The notes under the pieces: model-generated
The model's database searches: none
Seen by the model: only the letters and a program-made list of their open reading frames with translations
What the model was told of the DNA's origin: nothing
Program-made: the position numbers and the translations under genes
Shown: piece after piece, positions 15,701 through 30,700 of the stretch
How the letters are laid out: each line of letters opens with the position of its first letter
How positions within the stretch are numbered: the stretch's first letter is position 1
From: Bugula neritina
Taxonomy: Eukaryota; Bryozoa; Gymnolaemata; Cheilostomatida; Bugulidae
Reading direction: 5' to 3'
Length of the DNA: 60,000 nt
Assembly: GCA_964035545.1 (NCBI GenBank)
Contig: OZ037771.1
Location: 64,001-124,000 of the forward strand

Positions 15701-18700
15701 TATACTATATAATGGATAATATACATATAATATATTATATAACAAACTTAGTAGGAATTGTCTCACCTTAGTAAGTTGTACTGGTGAGTGACGAGATTCT
15801 TCTTGCAGATACACATTATAAGGGGAATGTAGAAACACAGGAGGGGAGTCATTCCAGTCTAAAACACGGACATCTACGTCTATTGTAGAGGACTGGGAGC
15901 TGACACCTAGGTCTTCAGCCTGAATGAAATATGGAGTATATAGGTCACACTTACTTGTATGGTTAGAATATATAGGTCACACTTACTTATATGATTAGAG
16001 TATATAGGTCACACTTATTCGTATGGTTAGAGTATATAGGTCACACTTACTTGTATGGTTAGAGTATATAGGTCACACTTACTTGTATAGTCAAAGTATA
16101 TGATTTAATTCTCTCATAATCCAAACCACGATTGATAGACAATTTTCCGGAGAACTGGTCAAGATGAAAGTCTTCATTTGGGTCTCCACCAATTATGTAG
16201 TAGCGAATTTCTGCAGCAAGTCCTTTCAACACAACAACACATTGTTATTCAAAGGTTTCATTGATCTCTAGAATGGAAGTATGTGGTTTTACAGAAGAGA
16301 TATCATTGAATAGAGTGATGTGTCAATGAGTATATTGAATAAACTACAGAGACATAAGTTTATTGGGACAGGGGAGTAACTCCACAAGTATATATTGTAT
16401 ATACTAGAATACATTATATACTGTATTATAGCGATACAGTGAGCATGCATAAGAAAATGTGCTGCAATCAGCTATCTAACGAATGTTATCACAAAGTCAC
16501 CTAAACACTCGGTTATTATGATCACAATGATTACAATGCAGTAGTTAAAATTGCAGTGCTCAGTCACTCAACAGTTCAACACTCACTATACCTTTTTTGT
16601 AATCTAAAATTCAAATATTACATTTTAAATAGCAGTAGAAAAAACTGACCATGTAAATTCAACAGAAATAAATAACACTTTATACAGAGAATCTTTACAG
16701 CTGGCAGCGACACATTTAAAGTAGTAGTTAGAGTAGTAGTTAGAGTAGTAGAGTAGTAGTTACAGTAGTAGTTAGAGTAGTAGTTAGAGTAGTAGTTAGA
16801 GTAGTAGTAAAGTAGTAGTTAGAGTAGCAGTTAGAGTAGTAGTTAGAGTAGTAGTTAGAGTAGTAGTAGAGTAGCAGTTACCAGTGTCAAGTTAGAGTAG
16901 TAGTTAGAGTAGTAGTTAGAGTAGTAGTTAGAGTAGTAGTAGAGTAGTAGTAGAGTAGTAGTAGAGTAGTAGAGTAGTAGTTAGAGTAGTAGTTAGAGCA
17001 GTAGTTAGAGTAGTAGTAGAGTAGTAGTTAGAGTAGTAGTTAGAGTAGTAGTTAGAGTAGTAGTTAGAGTAGTAGTTAGAGTAGTAGTCACAGTAGTAGT
17101 TAGAGTAGTAGTTAGAGTAGTAGTTAGAGTAGTAATTAGAGTAGTAGTAGAGTAGCAGTTAGAGTAGTAGTTAGAGTAGTAGTAGAGTAGTAGTAGAGTA
17201 GTAGTAGAGTAGTAGTAGTTAGAGCAGTAGTTAGAGTAGTAGTAGAGTTGTAGTCACAGTAGTAGTTAGAGTAGTAGTAGAGTAGTAGTAGAGTAGTAGT
17301 AGAGTAGTAGTTACCAGTGTCAGCATCCTCTGCGGAGAGAGTCAGCAGCACCTCCCCAGCCACCTGGTCTTCTCTCACTTCTACACTAGTCAGTTGAGTG
17401 GCAGAGAAGACTGGAGGATTGTCATTAGCATCCTCAACTATGACTGTGTAGTCTACAGTAGAGGACAAGGCCGGGGTGCCTCCGTCCACCGCCCTCACTT
17501 TCAGCTCATAGGCGGACCTACCCTCTCGGTCTAGGGTCTGCAGCAACTGCAAGTAAGTACAACTTATTATATTTACTATATTCACTATACTTACTAAACT
17601 TACTATATACTTACTAAACTTACTATATACTTACTATATACTCACTATATACTCACTATATACTCACTATATACTCACTATATACTCACTATATACTTTC
17701 CATATGCGCTGTATATTTAAGCAAAGTACCTTTAGTTCACCACTGGATGGGTTGAGACTGAACATCGGCGTAGTCGTGAGAAGAGTGTAGGTGACAACAG
17801 CATTGGTTCCTAGGTCAAGGTCTTCAGCCGTTACCGTAGCAACAACTGTGTCTGGAGCAGTGAGCTCACTAACATAGAACTTGTGTGGCAGCTGTAATGA
17901 TGGTTCGTTGTCATTAATGTCGCCAACCATTACTTTCACCTGCAAAATTTAATATCAGCTTATAGTATTGTTAGCAGATCTCAACAATAAACAATGCTGG
18001 TCTTAGCCTTACTCTGCTAGTCAGGTATGGCAACTGCCAGCTCTGGCAAAGTGCCCAGAGTAAAAAACTGAGAAATTGATTAAACATCAAGAATAAATTA
18101 TCAATAAAAGGTGCATTGTCAACTGTCAATGTAGAGAGGAATGATTGTGTTGTATTGTAACTTTAGGCATCTGACGTGGCTGCTTGGCGTGCAAATGATC
18201 CCATTTGACTTGCAAAAGTCTTGACAAAAGATGCAAAAATGTGTATAAAGAATTTGTTGATAAATTTAAGCAAATGACATCAAACTACAGTAAAAGCATT
18301 GTGTTTGTTTGAATGTGTGGAGGTTTGCATGCATTTCCTGTATTTATAAAGATTATCACATGTTTGTATACTCAAGGAGTGTAAACTGGGGGTGTATACT
18401 CAAGGAGTGTACACAGGGGGTGTATACTCAAGGAGTGTAAACCGGGGGTGTATACTCAAGGAGTGTACACCGGGGGTGTATACTCAAGGAGTGTACACCG
18501 GGGGTGTATACTCAAGGAGTGTACACCGGGGGTGTATACTCAAGGAGTGTACACCGGGGGTGTATACTCAAGGAGTGTACACCGGGGGTGTATACTCAAG
18601 GAGTGTACACTGGGGGGTGTAATTAGGGGGAATGTATAACTCACTTCAGCTGTACTACTCAGAGCCCCCTTAGTGGCGTAGTCTTCAGCCTTCACGATTA

Positions 18701-21700
18701 TCATGTATTCACTCAACTCTTCCCAGTCCAAATGACGACTTGTATAGATGCTACCATTTCTACTGTCTATGACAAACGGCACGTCATTGGAAAGGATTGT
18801 GTATTCCACCTCTCCATTCATCCCTGCAGAGTGAAGTATATTTCAATATATAGTAGACTATGAGTCATGACTATGTAGTAGTAAGTAGACTATGAGTCAT
18901 GACTATGCAGTAGTAAGTAGACTATGAGTCATGACTATGTAGTAGTAAGTAGACTATGAGTCATGACTATGCAGTAGTAAGTAGATTATGAGTCATGACT
19001 ATGTAGTAGTAAGTAGACTATGAGTCATGACTATGTAGTAGTAAGTAGACTATGAGTCATGACTATGCAGTAGTAAGTAGATTATGAGTCATGACTATGT
19101 AGTAGTAAGTAGACTATGAGTCATGACTATGTAGTAGTAAGTAGACTATGAGTCATGACTATGCAGTAGTAAGTAGACTATGAGTCATGACTATGTAGTA
19201 GTAAGTAGACTATGAGTCATGACTATGCAGTAGTAAGTAGATTATGAGTCATGACTATGTAGTAGTAAGTAGACTATGAGTCATGACTATGTAGTAGTAA
19301 GTAGACTATGAGTCATGACTATGCAGTAGTAAGTAGATTATGAGTCATGACTATGTAGTAGTAAGTAGACTATGAGTCATGACTATGTAGTAGTAAGTAG
19401 ACTATGAGTCATGACTATGTAGTAGTAAGTAGACTATGAGTCATGACTATGTAGTAGTAAGTAGACTATGAGTCATGACTATGTAGTAGTAAGTAGATTA
19501 TGAGTCATGACTATGTAGTAGTAAGTAGATTATGAGTCATGACTATGTAGTAGTAAGTAGACTATGAGTCATGACTATGTAGTAGCAAGTAGACTATGAG
19601 TCATGACTATGTAGTAGCAAGTAGACTACCTACCAGCATCGTCATCAAATGCTGTCACAGTTATCACTGATTCCCCTCTCATCACATCTTCACTAACCAA
19701 GGCAGAGTAGGAGGACGGACTGAACACTGGCGCATTGTCATTCTCATCAATGACATTTATATAAACAGTAACATTAGAGGTTAATGGAGTTACAGGATCT
19801 TGGTCTGCCGCTTCCACTTGTATGACATACAGTTGCACCTGTAACACAACCCACACTTTTGGCTTTACATTCACTCAAGTTTGCTCCAATAGGAGACACG
19901 CCCACACTCATCTCCGCAACAAGGAGACACGCCCACACTCACCTCTGTAATAAGGAGACACGCCCACACTCACCTCTGCAATAAGGAGACACGCCCACAC
20001 TCGCCTCTGCAATAAGGAGACACGCCCACACTCACCTCTGCAATAAGGAGACACGCCCACACTCATCTCTGCAATAAGGAGACACGCCCACACTCATCTC
20101 TGCAATAAGGAGACACGCCCACACTCACCTCTGCAATAAGGAGACACGCCCACACTCACCTCTGCAATAAGGAGACACGCCCACACTCACCTCTGCAATA
20201 AGGAGACACGCCCACACTCACCTCTGCAATAAGGAGACACGCCCACACTCACCTCTTCAAAGTCCAGACTTCCTTCTAGTGTGATGAGACCAGTGTGAGA
20301 GTTGATGCTGAAGAGATCACTGCCCCATGTACTCAGTATCCTGTATTTCACCTCCCCACCCACGCCCAGATCTTCATCCACTGCTTTCACTGAGCCCACT
20401 GTCACACCGGGAGTTGCCTTCTCAGATACGGACAAAGAATATTGAGCTCTAGAGAAGACTGGCATTTCATCATTGATGTCTAGTAGCGACACAATGAGCT
20501 CTGTAGAGGAGGAGTATGTAGAGTCTGAGGCTGATATGGTGACATGGTAGACTGGAGTTGTCTCCCTGTCTAGTGCTTTATTTACTCTGACTTCACCTGT
20601 AAATATATAGTATATACTATATAGTATAGAGATAGAGTAGTGTATAGTATAGAGATAGAGTAGTATATAGTATAGAGATAGAGTAGTATATAGTATAGAG
20701 ATAGAGTAGTGTATAGTATAGAGATAGAATAGTATATAGTATAGAGATAGAGTAGTATATAGTATAGAGATAGAGTAGTATATAGTATAGAGATAGAGTA
20801 GTATATAGTATAGAGATAGAGTAGTATATAGTATAGAGATAGAGTAGTATATAGTATAGAGATAGAGTAGTATATAGTATAGAGATAGAGTAGTATATAG
20901 TATAGAGATAGAGTAGTATATAGTATAGAGATAGAGTAGTATATAGTATAGAGAGAGAGTAGTATATAGTATAGAGATAGAGTAGTATATAGTATAGAGA
21001 TAGAGAGTATATAGTATAGAGATAGAGTAGTATATAGTATAGAGATAGAGTAGTATATAGTATAGAGAGAGAGTAGTATATAGTATAGAGATAGAGTAGT
21101 ATATAGTATAGAGATAGAGTAGGATATAGTATAGAGATAGAGTAGTATATAGTATAGAGATAGAGTAGTATATAGTATAGAGATAGAGTAGTATATAGTA
21201 TAGAGATAGAGTAGTATAGTATAGAGATAGAGTAGTATATAGTATAGAGATAGAGTAGTATATAGTATAGAGATAGAGTAGTATATAGTATAGAGATAGA
21301 GTAGTATATAGTATAGAGATAGAGTAGTATATAGTATAGAGATAGAGTAGTATATAGTATAGAGATAGAGTAGTATATAGTATAGTATAGAGTAGTATAT
21401 AGTATAGAGATAGAGTAGTATATAGTATAGAGATAGAGTAGTATATAGTATAGCTAGTATAGATTAGTATATAGTAAATACCTCGGTCGCTGACAGTAAA
21501 CTGAGTGTGAGGAGAGATGGTGTAAGAGAGCTGAGCGTTCTCATCCGGGTCGACAGCAGTGACTGTGGTGAGCAAGTAGCCAACGGCAGCACCCTCGTCA
21601 CACTCCACAGTGTAGGTGTCAGCAGAAAACTTTGGAATACTATCATTAACGTCTAACAGTGTGATGGTAACCTACATAGACATAGTAGAATGTAATATAG

Positions 21701-24700
21701 TGACAGAATGTAATATAAATATAGTATATATTAAATAGCACTATATTACTTGTAATTTGGTAAAGTATAATTAAAGGTGGACACCCTTCATATAAGAACT
21801 GGTCATTTACATGAATTGGCATAATTCTACTCATTAATCAGATGTTTTAATTTGTTATTCATTGCAGCCTCAGCTAATACTAATACTATAACTATGACTA
21901 GTACTTCTACTATAATACTATTACTATAACTATGACTAGTACTTCTACTATAATACTATTACTACAACTATGACTAGTACTTCTACTATAATACTATTAC
22001 TATTAACTATGACTAGTACTTCTACTATAATACTAATACTATAACTATGACTAGTACTTCTACTATAATACTATTACTACAACTATGACTAGTACTTTTA
22101 CTATAATACTATAACTACAACTATGATTAGTACTTCTGCTATAATACTATAACTACAACTATGACTAGTACTTCTACTATAATACTATTACTACAACTAT
22201 GACTAGTACTTCTACGATAATACTAATACTACAACTATGACTAGTACTTCTACTATAATACTATTACTACAACTATGACTAGTACTTCTACTATAATACT
22301 ATAACTACAACTATGATTAGTACTTCTGCTATAATACTATAACTACAACTATGACTAGTACTTCTACTATAATACTATTACTACAACTATGACTAGTACT
22401 TCTACTATAATACTATTACTACAACTATGACTAGTACTTCTACTATAATACTATAACTACAACTATGACTAGTACTTCTACTATAATACTATTACTATAA
22501 CTATGACTAGTACTTCTACTATAATACTATAACTACAACTATGATTAGTACTTCTGCTATAATACTATAACTACAACTATGATTAGTACTTCTGCTATAA
22601 TACTACAACTACAACTATGACTAGTACTGCTACTATAATACTATTACTACAAATATGACTAGTACTTCTACTATAACACTAATACTAACACTGTAACTAG
22701 TATTTACATAAACACTGACAACATAAAGTACTCACATATGCCTTAGCAGTGCGTGGGCTCACTGAGACCTTGTCCCTAGCATAGACCTCCACTATGTATG
22801 TAACAAAGCCCTGGTCCCTGTCTAATGGCATAGCCCTTTGAATCTGCCCTGATCCAGGAGATATACTGAAGAGAGTGGGCTGGGACTGGCCAAGGGAGCT
22901 AACTCTAGTGATGTAGTACTCCACATTAGATTCTGTGGCTTGCACTTGAATGATGTTCTTGTTAGCTTGGAAAGTCTCGAGAATATCTTTCTGGTAAGAA
23001 GGCTGTGTGAACTGAAGAGTAGATAAACTTTCAGCTGCTGTACTATGATATGGTGTTGTATGGTGTTGTATGGTATAGTGTTGTATGTTATGGTGTGGTA
23101 TTATGTGGTATGGTGTGATGTGGTGTGGTATAGTGTGGTGTGATGAGTTGTGGTAGTATGTACTGACGTACTAAAGAATGATGGCCTCTAAGAAAATATA
23201 AGTATGAAAAACAAAACATAAAATAAAATATGATAACGCAAAAATTTATAATAAATAACTTACTGCGAGCCCAGAATCCACGGATGAGGATGTGATGATG
23301 TTAATACTTTGTTCAGTGCTACGCTGAGGCTGGCCATTGTCGGCGGCTCTCACTGTTATACTTTGTATCACAGGAGACAAGGGAATTGGTTTAATCAGAG
23401 TTATGAGCCCAGAAGTAGCGTCAATGTAGAACAAGCCGGTGCCTGACCTCAGTGAATATGTTATCTGTGGGTAAACAAGTGTGACTGACTACTAAATGAG
23501 TGTTACTGACTCACTGAGTAACTGACTCACTGAGTAACTGACTCACTGAGTAACTGACTCACCGAGTAACTGACTCACTGAGTAACTGACTCACTGAGTA
23601 ACTGACTCATTGAGTAACTGACTCACTGAGTAACTGACCGACTTTCAGTTCATAATGTACAAGGCAATAAAATCAAGCAGATTGCAGCAGTCAAGGAACA
23701 TTTCATAAGATAACTAAATATATGTGACTGTAATAGGAAGTTCAACAGCATTTTATCACTATGATCAAGTAATGTCAGTTGTCATTGTCAAATCAGACTC
23801 TGGGTAAACAGTGGCTGTAGATTAGGAAATCAATGATGTTTGAAGAGGCTATGATTACTGTCATAACATTTCAATATAAAGTAATAGGTTTGTCTTTATT
23901 GTTTATCAATCTTGGAATAGCTCCAAACAAGCTGAATACATTATAATGACTGTATTAACTGAACACATGTTATAGCATGGGAGTAAATGTTTCCAACAGC
24001 ATAAGTTTTTGATAAGATGCTAGATTAGTAAATGGGAAACAGAGAAATATAGGCGACCAGGTGAGCAACAGGTAGACATGTGAGTGACAGGTGAGTGACA
24101 GGTAGGCAAATGAGTGACAGGTAGGCAAATGAGTGACAGGTAGACAGGTAAGCAACAGGTAGACAGGTGAGTAACAGGTAAGTGACAGGTAGACAGGTGA
24201 GTAACAGGTAAGTGACAGGTGAGCGACAGGTGAGTGACAGGAAATTGATGAGTAAATATGAGTTGCTATTGGTTGACGTATCTTATGAATCCCAAGGATC
24301 ATTGGCTAAGCAGCTATTGTGTATGATTTTGGGTGTAAACCTGTTCACTATTCTATTTCAGAAGAGCAGTACTAAGAGTTTGAAAGATCTAAACTTGTAA
24401 TATGAATTAGGTTTGATAACGAAAAATGCAAGCTTTTGTATCATTCCTAATTGCATCCCAGTGAGACTGAGAGAGTGAAACTGAGTGAGTGAGGCTGAAT
24501 GAGTGAGACTGAGTGAGTGAGACTGAGTGAGTGAGACTGAGTGAGTGAGACTGAGTGAGTGAGACTGAGTGAGTAGTGAGTGAGACTATGGGAGTGAGAC
24601 TGATAAGAGTGAGTGACTAGCTGAGTGAGTGAGACTGAGTGAGTGAGTGACTGAGTGAGTGAGTGTAACTATGCATAGCACTCTCACTTGTTGATTACGT

Positions 24701-27700
24701 CCTTTATCCTTGTCTCTAGCCTGCACAGTCATAACTTCAGTGCCAGAGACTGAGTTCTCCAGTATAACGCCGGTAGAAGGAGACACAAAGTAAGGGGCGT
24801 TGTCATTTATATCCGTGATCATTATAATGATAGTCCTCTTAGCAGACCGCCTACTTGATGCTGGGATAGCCTGGTCTGTTGCCTCTATCTCAAGCTGCAA
24901 GCATGTCATTCAAATATAACAGCAGTCCACTGCACGATACTATACATAGAGTATACTACACTACACTATATATACACTATACTATATACTATACTGTATA
25001 CTGTATACTATACTATATACTATACTGTATACAATACTATACTACATATACACTATACTATATACTATACTGTATACTATACTATACTACATATACACTA
25101 TACTATATACTATACTATATACTGTGCTGTATACTATACTATGCTATATTCTACTATAATATACTATAACATAATATCTGGTATCTACTGTTCGTCTTAC
25201 TGTATATCTCTCAGTGACTTCATCCGTATCAGAACTCTCTCTGTCAACAGAGGAACTGGCAAATATCACTCCATTGTTATTTATACTAAACTTGGCTGGC
25301 TGAGGCTGGCTTGTTATCGAGTATAAAACTTTACCATTTACTCCGCTGTCACTGTCATTAGCTGACACAGTTACCACCTGAAGTGTACAGTGACGTATAG
25401 AGAGTGTAATATAGAGAGTGTAATATAGAGAGTGTAATATAGAGAGTGTAATATAGAGAGTGTAGTATAGAGAGTGTAGTATAGAGAGTGTAATATAGAG
25501 AGTGTAGTATAGAGAGTGTAGTATAGAGAGTGTAATATAGAGAGTGTAATATAGAGAGTGTAATATAGAGAGTGTAATATAGAGAGTGTAGTATAGAGAG
25601 TGTAATATAGAGAGTGTAGTATAGAGAGTGTAGTATAGAGAGTGTAATATAGAGAGTGTAATATAGAGAGTGTAATATAGAGAGTGTAATATAGAGAGTG
25701 TAATATAGAGAGTGTAATATAGAGAGTGTAATATAGAGAGTGTAGTATAGAGAGTGTAATATAGAGAGTGTAATATAGAGAGTGTAATATAGAGAGTGTA
25801 ATATAGAGAGTGTAATATAGAGAGTGTAATATAGAGAGTGTAATATAGAGAGTGTAGTATAGAGAGTGTAATATAGAGAGTGTAATATAGAGAGTGTAGT
25901 ATAGAGAGTGTAGTATAGAGAGTGTAGTATAGAGAGTGTAGTATAGAGAGTGTAATATAGAGAGTGTAATATAGAGAGTGTAATATAGAGAGTGTAATAT
26001 AGAGAGTGTAATATAGAGAGTGTAATATAGAGAGTGTAATATAGAGAGTGTAATATAGAGAGTGTAATATAGAGAGTGTAGTATAGAGAGTGTAGTATAG
26101 AGAGTGTAGTATAGAGAGTGTAGTATAGAGAGTGTAATATAGAGAGTGTAATATAGAGAGTGTAATATAGAGAGTGTAATATAGAGAGTGTAATATAGAG
26201 AGTGTAATATAGAGAGTGTAATATAGAGAGTGTAATATAGAGAGTGTAGTATAGAGAGTGTAGTATAGAGAGTGTAATATAGAGAGTGTAATATAGAGAG
26301 TGTAGTATAGAGAGTGTAGTATAGAGAGTGTAGTATAGAGAGTGTAATATAGAGAGTGTAATATAGAGAGTGTAATATAGAGAGTGTAATATAGAGAGTG
26401 TAATATAGAGAGTGTAATATAGAGAGTGTAATATAGAGAGTGTAATATAGAGAGTGTAATATAGAGAGTGTAGTATAGAGAGTGTAGTATAGAGAGTGTA
26501 GTATAGAGAGTGTAGTATAGAGAGTGTAATATAGAGAGTGTAATATAGAGAGTGTAATATAGAGAGTGTAATATAGAGAGTGTAATATAGAGAGTGTAGT
26601 ATAGAGAGTGTAGTATAGAGAGTGTAATATAGAGAGTGTAATATAGAGAGTGTAATATAGAGAGTGTAATATAGAGAGTGTAATATAGAGAGTGTAATAT
26701 AGAGAGTGTAATATAGAGAGTGTAATATAGAGAGTGTAATATAGAGAGTGTAATATAGAGAGTGTAATATAGAGAGTGTAATATAGAGAGTGTAATATAG
26801 AGAGTGTAATATAGAGAGTGTAATATAGAGAGTGTAATATAGAGAGTGTAATATAGAGAGTGTAATATAGAGAGTGTAATATAGAGAGTGTAATATAGAG
26901 AGTGTAATATAGAGAGTGTAATATAGAGAGTGTAATATAGAGAGTGTAATATAGAGAGTGTAATATAGAGAGTGTAATATAGAGAGTGTAATATAGAGAG
27001 TGTAATATAGAGAGTGTAATATAGAGAGTGTAGTATAGAGAGTGTAATATAGAGAGTGTAATATAGAGAGTGTAATATAGAGAGTGTAATATAGAGAGTG
27101 TAATATAGAGAGTGTAGTATAGAGAGTGTAGTATAGAGAGTGTAATATAGAGAGTGTAATATAGAGAGTGTAATATAGAGAGTGTAATATAGAGAGTGTA
27201 ATATAGAGAGTGTAATATAGAAAGTGTAATATAGAGAGTGTAGTATAGAGAGTGTAATATAGAGAGTGTAATATAGAGAGTGTAATATAGAGAGTGTAAT
27301 ATAGAGAGTGTAGTATAGAGAGTGTAATATACAGGGCGCTATGCAAGGTGCTTCCAGTGTCAGTAGGTGTTTTAATGCAGATTACACTAATGCAATTTGA
27401 GTTTTTTGTCAGGTGTGGGGAGTGTTTATGTTTGGTTGGTAGACTAACAAACTGAGTCTGTATTGACAGGCATTGTCTAAATAAACGTATTGCTAGTTGA
27501 AACAGTGCCAATGGAAGAGGATGTCCAAACACACAGACAGAGAGACAGAGAGACAGAGAGACAGAGAGACAGAGAGAAAAAGAGACAGAGAGACAAGCCA
27601 ACTCACAGGTGTAGAAGTATTGGTGTTTTCAGGTATAGACACTGAGACTATGTCGTTAGTAAATCTCGGACTATTGTCATTGACATCTAGGACATTGATA

Positions 27701-30700
27701 CTGAGTCTAGTCTGTGCGGTGAGAGACTCTGGGGATCTGTTAGCTGCCACTATGCTCAGTATATACAGCTGCTTATTCTCATAGTCCAGCTTCCTTGCCA
27801 ACTTCACTTCTCCTGTTCCCTCCACAATCTCAAACACCTCTTCAGCATTACCTAGAGATAGATTATAATATCTAGTCTACTCTATCAACATAAACCACAT
27901 TGTGTATACAATATAACTGCATGCAATGTAATACTGAAGAGTTGAGATGGTATTAGCTAATCCAGCAGTGGGCGTAGACAGGGTAAGCTATTAATCATCA
28001 TTATCATTCAGCTTCAGTATAATATATTCTCTCTAGTTATATCATAAGTATATATTCTCTCTAGTTATATCATAAGTATATATTCTCTCTAGTTATATCA
28101 TAAGTATATATTCTCCCTCTAGTTATATCATACGTATATATTCTCTCTAGTTATATCATAAGTATATATTCTCTCTAGTTATATCATATGTATATATTCT
28201 CTCTCTAGTTATATCATATGTATATATTCTCTCTCTAGTTATATCATATGTATATTCTCTCTCTAGTTATATCATAAGTATATATTCTCTCTCTAGCTAT
28301 ATCATATGTATATATTCTCTCTCTAGTTATATCATATGTATATATTCTCTCTCTAGTTATATCATATGTATATTCTCTCTCTAGTTATATCATAAGTATA
28401 TATTCTCTCTAGTTATATCATACGTATATATTCTCTCTCTAGTTATATCATATGTATATTCTCTCTCTAGTTATATCATAAGTATATATTCTCTCTAGTT
28501 ATATCATAAGTATATATTCTCCCTCTAGTTATATCATATGTATATATTCTCTCTCTAGTTATATCATATGTATATATTCTCTCTCTAGTTATATCATAAG
28601 TGTATATTCTACCTTGGGTTATGGAGTAGTGAATGATAGCATTGACTCCTAAGTCACCATCAGTAGCTGTTATAGTGGCGACCACCGCCCCCACCTCGGC
28701 ATCCTCATTCACATTGACTGAGTAACTGGGTCTATCAAATTCAGGGCTCTGGTTGTTAGCATCAAGGAGTGTGATGTGCACAGTGGTGACAGAGGAGAGG
28801 GGGGGTTGGCCACCGTCCCTAGCCTCTACCATCAACTTGTAGTCACTCTGTCTCTCTCTGTCCAACACTCCCTCCACTGACAGAGAGCCGGTATCTTCGT
28901 CTATCCTGAAGTGACCTTTCTCATTACCACCAATAATATAGTATTCCACAGCACCATTGAGCTCTAAGTCCTCATCCTCAGCACTCACAGGGTTAATCTA
29001 CAGTAGAGATCAAGCATCAGTTTACTTGCATATCACAACGCAATGTAGAATACACTGTACAACACAATGTAGAATACACTGTATAACACAATGTAGAATA
29101 CACTGTATAACACAATGTAGAGTACACTGTATAACACAATGTAGAGTACACTGTATAACACAATGTAGAGTATACTGTACAACACAATGTAGAGTATACT
29201 GTATAACACAATGTAGAATACACTGTATAACACAATGTAGAATATACTGTATAACACAATGTAGAATACACTGTATAACACAATGTAGAGTATACTGTAC
29301 AACACAATGTAGAATACACTGCATAACACAATGTAGAGTACACTGTACAACACAATGTAGAGTACACTGTATAACACAATGTAGAATACACTGTATAACA
29401 CAATGTAGAGTGGCTCTCCTTACCATCTGCCCTGGATAAGCAGCCTCTGATATCTGTATGTCATAATCTGTTTTTGTAAACTTCGGTTTGTTATCATTTA
29501 CATCTTCAACAATGACAGACACCTTGGCTTGTGTGGATCGCTTGGTTATACCATTGTCAACTGCCTATAAACATATAAGCATTGTCAACTGCCTATAAAC
29601 ATATAAGCATTGTCAACTGCCTATAAACATATAAGCATTGTCAACTGCCTATAAACATATAAGCATTGTCAACTGCCTATAAACATATAAGCATTGTCAA
29701 CTGCCTATAAACATATAAGCATTGAACTCGACGGGCAATAAGCTACTATAGCTAAGGTCAGTTCACGCTGTAGCTGTCCCAAGTGCTACTAACCAAGACA
29801 TTGAAAATATATTAATCCCAAAGCTTGATCACTTAGAAAAAGGATATGAAGTTTGACTTTAAGCTGTGGTGTGAATGGTGCATTGTGTAGAAGAATAGTA
29901 ACTAATAATACCACAATAATATAATTACATTATATAACATATAATAACATAATATAATATAATAATATAATATAATCAAGCAGCTACATACCCGAACTGT
30001 GAGGTCATACTTAGAGACTGCTTCTCTATCAAACTCTTTCTTTGACCTAATTTCTCCAGTAAATGGGTCAAGGTCAAAGCTATGCTGATTAGTTGTAAAA
30101 AAGTACATGAGATCAGAATTTCTACCAACATCATCATCACGGGCACTGACAGACCCTACAAACAATCAAAAGAACTGTCCACACTAACACTCCTTATTTC
30201 ACACACTGTATACACCACTGTCCACACTAACACCCCTTAGTTCACACACTGTATACACCACTGTCCACACTAACACCCCTTAGTTCACACACTGTATACA
30301 CTACTATCCACACTAACACCCCTTAGTTCACACACTGTATACACTACTGTCCACACTAACATCCCTTAGTTCACACACTGTATACACTACTATCCACACT
30401 AACACCCCTTAGTTCACACACTGTATACACTACTGTCCACACTAACATCCCTTAGTTCACACACTGTATACACTACTGTCCACACTAACACCCCTTAGTT
30501 CACACACTGTATACACCACTGCTGACAATACTCACCAATGTAGACACCAGCCGCACGACCTTCCAACACTCTGAACTCGTAAGAGGCGGAGCTAAACTCT
30601 GGGTAGTTGTCATTGTTGTCGAGTATCTTCACATGAACCAGGGCAATGTCGGTACGGGGTGTGGGTCGCCCCCCATCTGTAGCTTGCACTAGCAGCCGGT

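Noticed and set aside
25358-27601. 747-codon minus-strand ORF (and similar ORFs at 33744-35601, 20187-21608, 1292-2170, 49221-49968)
   Set aside because: These are open only because the repeat unit has no stop on one strand; a 14-bp unit read in triplets gives a 14-residue repeat. Real exons at their ends are spliced out of them at consensus sites.
28015-28610. Run of CTCTCTCTAG acceptor-like motifs
   Set aside because: They are on the plus strand, whereas the gene is on the minus strand.
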